Assembly: GCF_018252635.1 (NCBI RefSeq)
Contig: NZ_JAGTXM010000001.1
Span: 62,122-126,121, forward strand
DNA length: 64,000 nt
Source: Citrobacter amalonaticus
GTDB taxonomy: Bacteria > Pseudomonadota > Gammaproteobacteria > Enterobacterales > Enterobacteriaceae
Direction of reading: 5' to 3'
In this document: positions 55,597 through 64,000 of the stretch, in pieces
Numbering within the stretch: the first letter of the stretch is position 1
Layout: each line of letters opens with the position of its first letter
Translations under genes and position numbers: made by a program
The notes under the pieces: generated by a model
Told to the model about the DNA's origin: nothing
Databases searched by the model: none
What the model saw: only the letters and a program-made list of their open reading frames with translations

Positions 55597-56441
55597 TGGC
55601 TGAGTGCCTCGCTCTGTTGGCGGCAGTAGTCGGTGTCGGAGCAGACAAACATGCGTTTGCCGGTGTCATCGAGTACCACTTCATCAAGATAACTGTGTGT
55701 TGAACCGCAGATGGCGCAGGGCTCATCCCAGGTTTGTACGCTGAATGGATGATCGTCGAAGTCGAGGCTTTCCACGCGGGTGTACGGCGGCACGGCGTAG
55801 ATGCGCTTTTCGCGTCCCGCGCCAAACAACTGAAGGGCGGGCATCATGTCCATCTTCGGGTTATCGAATTTCGGGATCGGCGAGGGGTCCATCACATAGC
55901 GGCCATTCACCTTCACCGGGTAGGCGTAGGTGGTGGCGATATGGCCGAAGCGGGCGATATCTTCATACAGCTTCACCTGCATGATCCCGTACTCCTCCAG
56001 CGCGTGCATGGTGCGGGTTTCGGTTTCGCGTGGTTCGATAAAACGCAGCGGCTCGGGGATCGGCACCTGGAAGATCAGGATCTGATCTTCCGTCAGCGGC
56101 GTTTCCGGGATCCGGTGACGGGTCTGGATAAGCGTAGCGTCTTCCGTGCGTTCGGTGGTATTGACCCCGCTGACGCGTTTGAAGAAGTTGCGGATCGATA
56201 CGGCGTTGGTCGTGTCATCCGCGCCTTGATCGATTACCTTCAGCACGTCCGGTTCACCTATTACGCTGGCGGTGATCTGGATCCCACCGGTGCCCCAGCC
56301 GTAGGGCATCGGCATTTCGCGGCCACCAAACGGCACCTGATAGCCGGGGATCGCCACTGCTTTAAGGATTGCGCGACGGATCATTCGTTTGGTCTGCTCA
56401 TCGAGATAAGCGAAGTTGTAGCCGGAGAGGTTAGTGGTCAC
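55593..56441 (-). CDS. phnJ: Carbon-phosphorus lyase, radical SAM enzyme PhnJ
   Basis: The enzyme that breaks the C-P bond of ribosyl alkylphosphonates by a radical mechanism. GTG 56441 gives 282 residues starting M-T-T-N-L-S-G-Y-N-F, one more than E. coli. It has a perfect AGGAGG 6 bases upstream. The C-terminal Cys cluster C-A-I-C...C-S-D-T-D-Y-C binds the [4Fe-4S] cluster and supplies the thiyl-radical cysteine. It overlaps the end of phnI by 11 bases and phnK by 4. Confidence 0.97.
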   Translation of the reverse strand: MTTNLSGYNFAYLDEQTKRMIRRAILKAVAIPGYQVPFGGREMPMPYGWGTGGIQITASVIGEPDVLKVIDQGADDTTNAVSIRNFFKRVSGVNTTERTEDATLIQTRHRIPETPLTEDQILIFQVPIPEPLRFIEPRETETRTMHALEEYGIMQVKLYEDIARFGHIATTYAYPVKVNGRYVMDPSPIPKFDNPKMDMMPALQLFGAGREKRIYAVPPYTRVESLDFDDHPFSVQTWDEPCAICGSTHSYLDEVVLDDTGKRMFVCSDTDYCRQQSEALSQ

Positions 56442-57498
56442 GGGTAGCCTCCTGTTGCAGGCGTTTGAGCAACTCCAGCTCGGCCTGGAAATCGACGTAG
56501 TGGGGGAGCTTGAGGTGCGAAACAAAACCCGCCGCCTCGACGTTATCCGCGTGCGCCAGCACGAATTCTTCGTCCTGCGCCGGTCCCGTGACCGTTTCAT
56601 CGTAGTCGGGTGCCTGTAGGGCGCGGTCCACCAGCGCCATTGCCATCGCTTTGCGTTCGCTCATGCCGAACACCAGTCCGTAGCCGCGGGTAAAATGAGG
56701 GGCGTCGTTGTCCGGGACGACAAAACCGTTGACCATTTCACATTCGGTCATCAGCAGTTCGCCGACGTTGACCGCAAATCCCAGCTCTTCCGGTACCGTT
56801 TCCAGCGCAACGTAGCCACTACGGATTTCGGCCGCGAACGGGTGATTGCGCCCGTAGCCGCGTTGGGTGGAGTAGGCCAGCGCCAACAGATAGCCCTCAT
56901 CACCGCGCATCAGCTGTTGCAGGCGCGAGGCGCGGGAACAGGGGTAAACCGGCGGCGTGCGGGTGATGTCATCCGGGGTGGCACCGTTATCTTCTTCGGG
57001 CTTCGCCAGTCCCTGGTTTGCCAGCAGCGAAAAGACGTGCGGGGCGGCGTCCTGCGTACTTTCTGCTGTCCGCAGCGGCGGTGTTTCGCCATTTGCCAGC
57101 AGCGTAAAATCGAGCAGACGATGGGTGTAGTCGTAGGTTGGCCCTAACAGCTGTCCGCCCGGAATATCTTTATAAACGGCGGAGATGCGGCGTTCCAGGC
57201 GCATTTCCGCGCTGTTCACAGGCTCACTCACCGCCAGCTTTGCCAGCGTGGTGCGATAGGCGCGCAGCAGAAAAATGGCTTCGACGTTATCGCCGCTGGC
57301 CTGCTTGAGCGCCAGCGCCGCCAGTTCGCGATCGGCAATACCGCCTTCGGTCATGACGCGATCGACAGCCAGATTCATCTGCTGTTCTATCTGCGCCACG
57401 CTCAGTTCGACAACGGCAGCATCGCCCCGGCGTCGCTGCTCCTGTAACGCGTGGGCGTTGGCTATCGCCTTTTCACCCCCTTTGACGGCGACGTACAT
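56431..57498 (-). CDS. phnI: C-P lyase core nucleosidase subunit PhnI
   Basis: Core-complex subunit that displaces the base of ATP by phosphonate to make the triphosphoribosyl phosphonate, with PhnG, PhnH and PhnL. ATG 57498 (M-Y-V-A-V-K-G-G) with GGAGG 7 bases upstream gives 355 residues; an ATG two codons earlier is too close to the site. The conserved G-G-Q-L-L-G-P-T-Y-D-Y-T-H-R and G-R-N-H-P-F-A are present. The start overlaps the phnH stop by one base (TGATG). Confidence 0.95.
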   Translation of the reverse strand: MYVAVKGGEKAIANAHALQEQRRRGDAAVVELSVAQIEQQMNLAVDRVMTEGGIADRELAALALKQASGDNVEAIFLLRAYRTTLAKLAVSEPVNSAEMRLERRISAVYKDIPGGQLLGPTYDYTHRLLDFTLLANGETPPLRTAESTQDAAPHVFSLLANQGLAKPEEDNGATPDDITRTPPVYPCSRASRLQQLMRGDEGYLLALAYSTQRGYGRNHPFAAEIRSGYVALETVPEELGFAVNVGELLMTECEMVNGFVVPDNDAPHFTRGYGLVFGMSERKAMAMALVDRALQAPDYDETVTGPAQDEEFVLAHADNVEAAGFVSHLKLPHYVDFQAELELLKRLQQEATRDH

Positions 57499-58082
57499 CA
57501 GCATACCTCCACATGGGTGGTTCGCGGGATAGCCAGCAGCCGTTCGCCGCAGGTGAGGATAAGGTCAACACCCAGAGGGAATGGATGCGGACGTTCGGTA
57601 AGTTCGTGGATCAGGCACTCTGGCAACTGTGGTGCGATCATTCGCTCTTCGGCGATGCCTGCGCCGGTCAGGCGTAACATCCGCCCGCCGCTCAGGCTGG
57701 AGACCTGCACGATAAGCGTGGCGCTGGTCTCCGGCGCGACGGCAGAACCGGCAGAAAGGGCATTAAGCTGTTCGCTGCTGATGCGCTCGTCGGCCACGGC
57801 AAAGGTCGCCAGTTGGGGCTGTTCGACCATCGGCGCGTTGGTGTGAAAACGCAGGTTCTGGCTGGCGATATCATTATTCATCGCAGGCGACAGCCAGACC
57901 GGTGTATCGCCGTCGACCAGCGTCAGCAGAACGCTGGTGGTTGCCAGATTCAACGGCTGCCAGCCGTGTTTCAGTTGATGCAGGGCAACAATCACCCCCG
58001 GTTCGCTCATCGCTTTCAGCAGGCGGCGAAAGCTTTGTTGAGCGTCGTGGACGGGCAGGGTAAAGGCGGTCTGTAGGGTCAT
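57498..58082 (-). CDS. phnH: C-P lyase core subunit PhnH
   Basis: Structural subunit of the PhnGHIJ core with a PLP-transferase-like fold but no PLP site. The 194 residues match E. coli and begin [15 protein letters not shown]. Conserved V-I-V-A-L and S-E-P-G residues are seen near the N terminus. It overlaps phnG by 4 bases and ends inside the start of phnI. Confidence 0.96.
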   Translation of the reverse strand: MTLQTAFTLPVHDAQQSFRRLLKAMSEPGVIVALHQLKHGWQPLNLATTSVLLTLVDGDTPVWLSPAMNNDIASQNLRFHTNAPMVEQPQLATFAVADERISSEQLNALSAGSAVAPETSATLIVQVSSLSGGRMLRLTGAGIAEERMIAPQLPECLIHELTERPHPFPLGVDLILTCGERLLAIPRTTHVEVC

Positions 58083-58531
58083 TCGTTATCTCCGCGTACC
58101 AGCGTAAAGAAGTCTACCCGGCTGGCGTTGACTTCGGCGCGGCGGGCGGTGATTTCCGCCTCCCGTTCTGCCTCCAGCGGGCTAATTAAGGTTTCCATGA
58201 GATTCTGGAAATGCGTCTGTTCCTGCAGTAAGGCGTCGATGACGGCGCATTGCTCGGCGTGGTGTTTGTTGCGTCCCAGCAGGTAGCTGTAGCCCAGCGT
58301 GCCGCTTTTCAGGCGTACGACCGCGCGGGTCAGCGTGGTGTCTCCGGCAAAGAAGCGGTTGCCGGTGCCGCCCATGCGCGCCTGAATTTGCATCAGCCCG
58401 GTTTCCGGGGCGCGAATCAGTTCATATTCCGGAGTCAGTTTAAGCGCCTGGAGTCGCGCATTCAGGGCATCGGCCTTACTGTAAGCCAGCGCGCGCATCC
58501 AGCGCTGGCGGGTGGCGGTATCGAAATGCAT
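58079..58531 (-). CDS. phnG: C-P lyase core subunit PhnG
   Basis: Small core subunit of the C-P lyase complex, 150 residues as in E. coli. It starts [16 protein letters not shown]. The conserved [16 protein letters not shown] segment is present. It begins immediately after the phnF stop and overlaps phnH by 4 bases. Confidence 0.96.
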   Translation of the reverse strand: MHFDTATRQRWMRALAYSKADALNARLQALKLTPEYELIRAPETGLMQIQARMGGTGNRFFAGDTTLTRAVVRLKSGTLGYSYLLGRNKHHAEQCAVIDALLQEQTHFQNLMETLISPLEAEREAEITARRAEVNASRVDFFTLVRGDNE

Positions 58532-59257
58532 TCAATGCTCCATAGTGAATTCGATCATGTCGGCGCGGGTCAGGCTGACGGAGTACTCCATCGCACGTTC
58601 TTCGCCTTCACGGTGGTTCAGGGTGCGCACGCAGAGCAGCGGCGCCATGTTGGGGATTTCCAGAATCTTGCACTCTTTCGCCTGCGCACGGCGGGCGCTG
58701 ATGCGTGTCTGGGTGCGCTTGAGCGTGAGGCCGGACTGCTCGCGCAAATAGTCGTGCAGCGAGCCGTGGTTAAAGCCTTGCAGCAGCGGCCAGAGGGTGA
58801 GATCGGAAAAGTAATGGTCAATCAGACACAGGGCGATACCGTTGACACGCCGCAGGGTGCGCAGATGAATGACGTTGTCGCCCTCCTGCACGCTGAGCGC
58901 ATCGGCAACGTGACGGGAGGCCGGGCGCAGTACCGCCAGCAGTTTTTCGCTGGTGGGATGGCTGCCCTGATCCAATAGGTTCTGACTAAAGCGCGCCTGG
59001 GCGTTAAGCGGATAGTCGAACGGGCGCATCAACACCAGTACGCCGACGCCCTGACGACGCTGGACCCAGCCGCGCTCAACCAACTGGTCGATGGCGCGGC
59101 GCAGGGTATGGCGATTAACCTCATAATGCGCGGCAAGCTGATGCTCGGCGGGCAGGTAATCACCGCAGCGGTAGTGTTGACGTAGCTCCTGCTCAAGTCT
59201 CGCGGCAATCTCCTGATAACGCGTCGGATAACTGGTCGGATGTGTAGACAAGTGCAT
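58532..59257 (-). CDS. phnF: GntR-family regulator PhnF
   Basis: HutC-subfamily GntR regulator within the phn operon; thought to repress it, though its effector is unknown. ATG 59257 (M-H-L-S-T-H-P-T-S-Y) gives 241 residues, the E. coli length; a TTG three codons upstream is unlikely. The winged helix (P-A-E-H-Q-L-A-A-H-Y-E-V-N-R-H-T-L-R-R-A) precedes a UTRA effector domain. It is adjacent to phnG and 20 bases from phnE. Confidence 0.96.
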   Translation of the reverse strand: MHLSTHPTSYPTRYQEIAARLEQELRQHYRCGDYLPAEHQLAAHYEVNRHTLRRAIDQLVERGWVQRRQGVGVLVLMRPFDYPLNAQARFSQNLLDQGSHPTSEKLLAVLRPASRHVADALSVQEGDNVIHLRTLRRVNGIALCLIDHYFSDLTLWPLLQGFNHGSLHDYLREQSGLTLKRTQTRISARRAQAKECKILEIPNMAPLLCVRTLNHREGEERAMEYSVSLTRADMIEFTMEH

Positions 59258-59277
59258 AGCAATCAATGCCTCGCTAA

Positions 59278-60057
59278 TCAGATAAAGTGCTTACGTAAAC
59301 GCTGGGAGAGAAAATCCAGCAGGCTGACGGTCACGATGATCAACACCATCAGGGCACAGGTTTGCTGGAACTGAAAACCGCGAATCGCTTCCCACAACGT
59401 GACGCCAATGCCGCCTGCCCCCACCATCCCGACGACGGTTGCCGAACGGACGTTGGATTCAAAGCGATACAGCGAGTAGGAGATCAGCAGCGGCATCACC
59501 TGGGGCAGCACGCCGTAAAGAATCTCTTCGATTTTGTTAGCGCCGGTGGCGCGAATACCTTCAACCGGACCAGGTTCAATGGCTTCCACCGCTTCGGACA
59601 GCAGTTTGGAGAGCACGCCGGTGGTGTGGATAAACAGCGCCATGACGCCGGCAAACGGACCGAGGCCGACAGCGACCACGAACAGCATCGCAAACACCAT
59701 TTCGTTGATGGCGCGGCAGGCGTCCATCGCCCTTCGCATCGGCTGGTAGATCCACCAGGGCACGAGGTTATCGGCGCACATCAGGCCGAAGGGAATGGAG
59801 AGGATCACCGCCAGCGCGGTACCCCAGACGGCGATTTGCAGGGTCACCGCCATTTCGCCGAGGTAGTCCTGCCACTGGCTAAAATCGGGGGGAAAAAAGT
59901 CGGCGGCGAAGGTCGCCATGTTGCCAGAGTCCTGAATCAACGTGAGTGGGGCCATTTCGGCGCCTTTCCACGACACGACCAGAACGGCGAGCAGAATGGC
60001 CCAACTTACGAGCGAGAACCAACTGCGCTTTGGCGGGGCAACGGTGATGGTTTGCAT
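59278..60057 (-). CDS. phnE: Phosphonate ABC transporter permease PhnE (intact)
   Basis: Inner-membrane permease of PhnCDE. The 259-residue frame is uninterrupted, unlike E. coli K-12, where an 8-bp repeat disrupts phnE. About six hydrophobic segments and the permease EAA-loop ([17 protein letters not shown]) are visible. It starts at ATG 60057, about 120 bp after the phnD stop, and a BIME fills that gap. Confidence 0.97.
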   Translation of the reverse strand: MQTITVAPPKRSWFSLVSWAILLAVLVVSWKGAEMAPLTLIQDSGNMATFAADFFPPDFSQWQDYLGEMAVTLQIAVWGTALAVILSIPFGLMCADNLVPWWIYQPMRRAMDACRAINEMVFAMLFVVAVGLGPFAGVMALFIHTTGVLSKLLSEAVEAIEPGPVEGIRATGANKIEEILYGVLPQVMPLLISYSLYRFESNVRSATVVGMVGAGGIGVTLWEAIRGFQFQQTCALMVLIIVTVSLLDFLSQRLRKHFI

Positions 60058-60087
60058 GTTTAGCTCCGTATAAACGTGTGTTTGCGT

Positions 60088-60174
60088 TGTAGGCCAGCGC
60101 CATCCGGCATTTGCAGAGGGTGATTGCCGGATGGCGGTGCAAGCACCTTATCCGGCCTACAATCCGGCCTACGG
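60088..60174. repeat. BIME between phnD and phnE
   Basis: GTAGGCCAGCGCCATCCGGC, TTGCCGGATGGCGGTGCAAG, and ACCTTATCCGGCCTAC are REP arms arranged as facing units, plus an extra GGCCTACG copy at the end. Confidence 0.9.
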
Positions 60175-60175
60175 G

Positions 60176-61192
60176 TTACTGCACCGCTTTGTTCACGCTG
60201 GTCATGGCGCTGAGCGCCGCGGTCAGACGGTCAAGATCGTCCAGTTGCGCTTTAATCGCGGACGATTTAGTGGTCTTCTCTTCGGCGTTCAGTCCCTTGT
60301 TGTCCTGCACGCTCTGCATCTCTTTAAACAGCGCGAGCTGGCGAATCGGCACCAGTTGCAGATCGCTGGAGGCGCGGAACGGCGCCCAGCCCAGGCGTTC
60401 CAGCACGGTTTTCTCTTCTGGCGTTTTGCCGTAGTTCATGAAGAAGTCGTACACCTTGTCCTTGGTGGCTTCGGAGAGGTTCTTACGCCAGACGATCGGA
60501 TCGCCCGGGATCAGCGGCGATTTCCAGATCACCTTCAGCGCTTTCAGTTTGTCCGGCGCGGACGTTTTCAGCTTATCGAGGTTCTCGGTGTTGTTGGTGG
60601 CGACATCCACCTGCTTGTTGGCGACCGCGAGGGCATTAGTTTCATGACCGGCGTTGACGGTGCGTTTGAAGTCGCTGGCGGCAATATTGTTTTTCGCGAA
60701 GACGTAATAACCCGGAACGAGATAGCCGGAGGTGGAGTTAGGATCGCCGTTACCGAAGGTGAGATCTTTGCGTTTGGCGATCAGCTCGTCGAGGTTGTTG
60801 ATCGGGCTGTCCTTGTTGACGATTAACACGCTCCAGTAACCCGGCGATCCATCGGCGGCGACAGTTTGCGCGAAGACCTGTCCGTTAGCACGATCCACCG
60901 CTTCCATTGCCGACAGGTTGCCGTACCAGGCAATATCGACTTTATTAAAGCGCATGCCCTGGATGATCCCGGCGTAGTCCGGGGCGAAGAAGGCGTTCAC
61001 TTTCACGCCCAGCTTCTTCTCCATATCCTTCAGGAACGGGTCCCATTGGGGTTTCAGGTTTTGCTGTGATTCGGTCGAAATAATGCCAAAGTTCAGCGCG
61101 TTTTCCTGCTCTTCGGCATAAGCCGGGCTTAATAACGTACTGAGGCTGAACATGCTGGTAAAGGCCAGTGCGGCAACAGTTCTGTAACTCAT
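60176..61192 (-). CDS. phnD: Phosphonate-binding periplasmic protein PhnD
   Basis: Solute-binding protein of the phosphonate ABC transporter. ATG 61192 (GAGGA 6 bases upstream) gives 338 residues as in E. coli; an ATG two codons upstream is too near the site. A signal peptide (V-A-A-L-A-F-T-S-M-F-S-L, cut after A-Y-A near residue 26) precedes the mature N-F-G-I-I-S-T-E. The conserved ligand motif S-T-S-G-Y-L-V-P is intact. Confidence 0.97.
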   Translation of the reverse strand: MSYRTVAALAFTSMFSLSTLLSPAYAEEQENALNFGIISTESQQNLKPQWDPFLKDMEKKLGVKVNAFFAPDYAGIIQGMRFNKVDIAWYGNLSAMEAVDRANGQVFAQTVAADGSPGYWSVLIVNKDSPINNLDELIAKRKDLTFGNGDPNSTSGYLVPGYYVFAKNNIAASDFKRTVNAGHETNALAVANKQVDVATNNTENLDKLKTSAPDKLKALKVIWKSPLIPGDPIVWRKNLSEATKDKVYDFFMNYGKTPEEKTVLERLGWAPFRASSDLQLVPIRQLALFKEMQSVQDNKGLNAEEKTTKSSAIKAQLDDLDRLTAALSAMTSVNKAVQ

Positions 61193-61218
61193 TTCCATTC
61201 CTCACTTTGTTCCAGGCT

Positions 61219-61335
61219 ATTTCACTTGCCAGCCTGAATTCGGGCAGTGCTCAAAATCCTCACGTACTACGTCTACGCTCCGGTTTTTCCGCGCTGGCCG
61301 CCTTCAGTCTGTCTGCGCCAATAACGCCTGGTCTT
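61219..61335. repeat. Possible intergenic repeat between phnC and phnD
   Basis: The segment GCTCAAAATCCTCACGTACT, ACGTCTACGCTCCGG resembles an intergenic sequence I recall in several copies in enterobacteria, but I cannot name its family. It also forms a weak palindrome around CGTACTACG. Confidence 0.3.
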
Positions 61336-61341
61336 TTTGAA

Positions 61342-62130
<789 letters not shown>

Positions 62131-62173
62131 GATGCGGCCTCTCTAAAAAAAGTGGCCCCATCGTGGCGGATTA

Positions 62174-62192
62174 ATATGACGTTTGGGTTAAG
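62174..62192 (-). promoter_or_regulatory. Probable Pho box of the phn operon
   Basis: On the minus strand CTTAACCCAAACGTCATAT: the second half (CGTCATAT) resembles the TGTCAT repeat, the first half is poor. The position relative to phnC agrees with the E. coli Pho box, and PhoB control of phn is well established. Confidence 0.45.
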
Positions 62193-62262
62193 GGGACGTT
62201 ACCTGCCGATGAAGAGTTAAGGTGAGTTTGATGACAGGACGGGAGGCACGCCTCCCGTGAGG

Positions 62263-62709
62263 TTATTCGGTTGGCTGGGGCTGTTTGACGACATTGATCA
62301 TCCACGGCACGCCGTAACGATCGCTGACTTTGCCAAAGCCATGCGCCCAGAAGGTTTCCTGCCAGTCCATTTCGATTTGACCCTCAGCGGCGAGATTATC
62401 AAACCAGCGCTTCCCTTCGTCGACATTTTGCGTGTCGAGAACCAGCGTGAATCCAGAATAGTGGGCTTTGTCGGAAGAAATGGCATCACTCATCATGATG
62501 TCGCTATTGGCAATACGTACGTTGGCGTGAGCAATCGCGGTATCAGGAAACGTCATGCCAGACGGGCAACCGTCTTCGCTGTCCTGCGCCGATTTGGGCA
62601 TTTCACCGAAGCTGATTTTATACAGGAGTTCTGCATCCAACGTTTTGTGATAATACGCGATGGCGTCAGCGCAGTTTCCGGCAAAAGAGATGTAGGGACT
62701 TAACGGCAT
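62263..62709 (-). CDS. yjdN: VOC-superfamily protein YjdN (PhnB)
   Basis: A glyoxalase/vicinal-oxygen-chelate fold protein of 148 residues from ATG 62709 (GAGGT 8 bases upstream); the frame opens further upstream without a site. It starts M-P-L-S-P-Y-I-S-F-A-G-N-C and ends W-M-I-N-V-V-K-Q. Known as PhnB, but not required for phosphonate use; function unknown. It is separated from phnC by a non-coding gap and likely forms its own unit. Confidence 0.94.
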   Translation of the reverse strand: MPLSPYISFAGNCADAIAYYHKTLDAELLYKISFGEMPKSAQDSEDGCPSGMTFPDTAIAHANVRIANSDIMMSDAISSDKAHYSGFTLVLDTQNVDEGKRWFDNLAAEGQIEMDWQETFWAHGFGKVSDRYGVPWMINVVKQPQPTE

Positions 62710-62756
62710 AATCTTTACCTCAGGTAAGAGAAGCCAGTTAAGTGTAGTTACCTCAG

Positions 62757-62782
62757 GCCCGGTAAGCGAAGCGCTACCGGGC
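62757..62782. terminator. REP-like hairpin between yjdN and yjdM
   Basis: GCCCGGTAAGCGAAGCGCTA followed by CCGGGC folds into a hairpin: GCCCGGTA with TACCGGGC around AGCGAAGCGC. It probably ends yjdM (minus strand), though no T-run follows directly. Confidence 0.55.
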
Positions 62783-62790
62783 AATTTACA

Positions 62791-63126
62791 TCAGTTCTTT
62801 TTCACGAATTCTGATTTCAGCTTCATCGGGCCAAAGCCATCAATTTTGCAATCGATGTTGTGGTCGCCTTCCACCAGACGAATGTTTTTCACTTTCGTGC
62901 CGATTTTCAGCATCGAGGAGCTGCCTTTGACTTTCAGATCTTTCACGACGGTGACGCTGTCGCCGTCAGCCAGCAGATTACCGTTGGCATCTTTAACGAT
63001 CGGAGCGTCGTCTTCATGCGCCGGTTCTGCATCGTTCCATTCATGAGCGCATTCCGGGCAGATGTACATGCCGTTATCTTCGTATGTGTATTCGGAGTTG
63101 CATTGTGGGCAGTGGGGTAATGACAT
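62791..63126 (-). CDS. yjdM: Zinc-ribbon and SH3-like protein YjdM (PhnA)
   Basis: A 111-residue protein with an N-terminal zinc ribbon (Cys6-x2-Cys9 and Cys23-x2-Cys26) and a C-terminal domain with [15 protein letters not shown] and the conserved ending [12 protein letters not shown] 63126 has GAGGAAA upstream; the longer frame to 63204 is unsupported. Despite the name PhnA, a role in phosphonate metabolism is not established. Confidence 0.95.
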   Translation of the reverse strand: MSLPHCPQCNSEYTYEDNGMYICPECAHEWNDAEPAHEDDAPIVKDANGNLLADGDSVTVVKDLKVKGSSSMLKIGTKVKNIRLVEGDHNIDCKIDGFGPMKLKSEFVKKN

Positions 63127-63652
63127 GTCGATTTCCTCAAAAGTCAGCAAGGGCAAACGCGCCCAAAAAATGGCAGATTGCCGAAAAAGGACGCAATTAT
63201 ACACAAAATCCTTAACGTTGTCGGGACTACTCCGTTTTTAAGGTAAATACCGTACTGTGACCGCAACCTGTCTGCCAGACAAAAAAACGCGCTAATATTT
63301 TTAAGGGAAATTGCTACCGTTTGTTATTTGAGATAAGGTGACGAGAAATATTTGAAATAATTGGCTGGTCGAGTTTCAGTTAAGGGTCGATTACATCATC
63401 TCTCCCCTTATTTTTGGTAGGTGTAATTAATCAGGGTTGGTCTGGTTTTTTATAAAACTGAACTACGCTTTTTACTTTCTCATGTTAATGAACATTATTC
63501 AAAAATAACAGTTGAAACAATAAGTTAATTAAGATTGGTAGATTAATTTATAAATTCCTTTTTCCATACGTAATTATTAAAGCCGAATATTCACTAATAA
63601 ACGAAACGGCTAAATAAAAGCAATAAGAATTTGCGTTAAGGAAACATTTTTT
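63127..63652. other. AT-rich intergenic region yjdM-crfC
   Basis: A gap of 526 bases with no supported gene or clear repeat. Composition is AT-rich, particularly 63400-63650. It must contain both divergent promoters, but no element is distinct enough to annotate. Confidence 0.5.
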
Positions 63653-64000
63653 ATGTACACACAGACAATATATGAATTGAGCCAGGAAGCGGAACGCTTG
63701 CTGATGCTCTCTTTAGAGCATCTGAAGACCGTAAAAAAAATGCCAACGGCTACTCTGGAGGGGGGGGCCGCATTAAAGAGTGAGGATGACCGCAACGTTC
63801 AGGCCATGCATTTCAGCTCCCGGGGAGGGGAGGCCCAGCAGGCCACGTTAAGCAATGAGTTGCGAAAAATCTCGCGGCTGGAAATGGTACTGGCGATTGT
63901 CGGCACCATGAAGGCGGGCAAATCGACGACGATCAATGCCATTGTCGGGACAGAAGTGCTGCCCAATCGCAACCGTCCGATGACCGCGCTGCCAACGCTG
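63653..64000 (+). CDS. crfC: Dynamin-like clamp-binding protein CrfC (N-terminal part)
   Basis: Dynamin-like GTPase family protein; in E. coli it binds the DNA polymerase sliding clamp and takes part in colocalising replicated sister chromosomes. Only the first 116 codons are present, running off the right edge. It starts M-Y-T-Q-T-I-Y-E-L-S-Q-E-A-E-R-L with AAGGAAA upstream. The GTPase P-loop G-T-M-K-A-G-K-S-T-T lies near residue 90 and a switch-type N-R-P-M-T-A-L-P follows. The segment between about residues 20 and 68 differs from the E. coli sequence I recall. Confidence 0.92.
   Translation, partial: MYTQTIYELSQEAERLLMLSLEHLKTVKKMPTATLEGGAALKSEDDRNVQAMHFSSRGGEAQQATLSNELRKISRLEMVLAIVGTMKAGKSTTINAIVGTEVLPNRNRPMTALPTL

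Overview
The window is chromosomal DNA of an enterobacterium of the Escherichia/Salmonella/Citrobacter group. Most proteins look nearly identical to E. coli K-12 products and most of the gene order matches the E. coli plsB to crfC region. A complete phn (C-P lyase) cluster argues against Salmonella. The differences from E. coli (a TraF-like protein plus hicAB beside dusA, an autotransporter/UspA/P-type ATPase block after ssb, a CidAB-LysR module after yjcE) make Citrobacter my best guess; this is inference from remembered gene orders, not a database match.

Layout. 1-4.1 kb: plsB (partial), dgkA, lexA with two SOS boxes, dinF, yjbJ, zur. 4.4-6.3 kb: a TraF-like exported protein and a hicA-hicB toxin-antitoxin pair. 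6.4-17.7 kb: dusA, pspG (sigma-54 promoter), qorA, dnaB, alr, tyrB, aphA, yjbR and uvrA, with three ERIC elements in the gaps. 18-25.5 kb: ssb, then an accessory block (autotransporter, UspF-like protein, SERCA-type P-type ATPase and an unlisted 36-residue membrane microprotein), then yjcB. 26-32.3 kb: pdeC, the soxS/soxR pair with its shared operator, the SraL sRNA, ghxP with PurR-like boxes, and yjcE. 32.4-34.5 kb: a LysR regulator divergent from a cidA-cidB-like operon. 34.5-39 kb: actP-yjcH-acs, divergent from nrfABCDEFG (39-45.6 kb). 46-50.5 kb: gltP, yjcO and the selenoprotein gene fdhF, whose in-frame TGA and SECIS hairpin split it into two apparent reading frames. 50.8-62.1 kb: yjdP and the phn cluster phnCDEFGHIJKLMNOP on the minus strand, with an intact phnE. 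62.2-64 kb: yjdN, yjdM and the start of crfC.

Functional themes: SOS and DNA maintenance (lexA, dinF, uvrA, ssb, dnaB), redox and anaerobic respiration (soxRS, nrf, fdhF), acetate scavenging (acs-yjcH-actP) and phosphonate use (phn). REP/BIME sequences fill many intergenic gaps. Two form short tandem arrays (45-bp and 49-bp periods), and one lies inside the reading frame at the start of nrfF. The observations most worth checking are the microprotein next to the SERCA-like ATPase, the REP-coded N terminus of NrfF, the apparent CTG start of nrfE, the three-hairpin segment after pspG, and the ERIC element standing where E. coli carries yjbQ.
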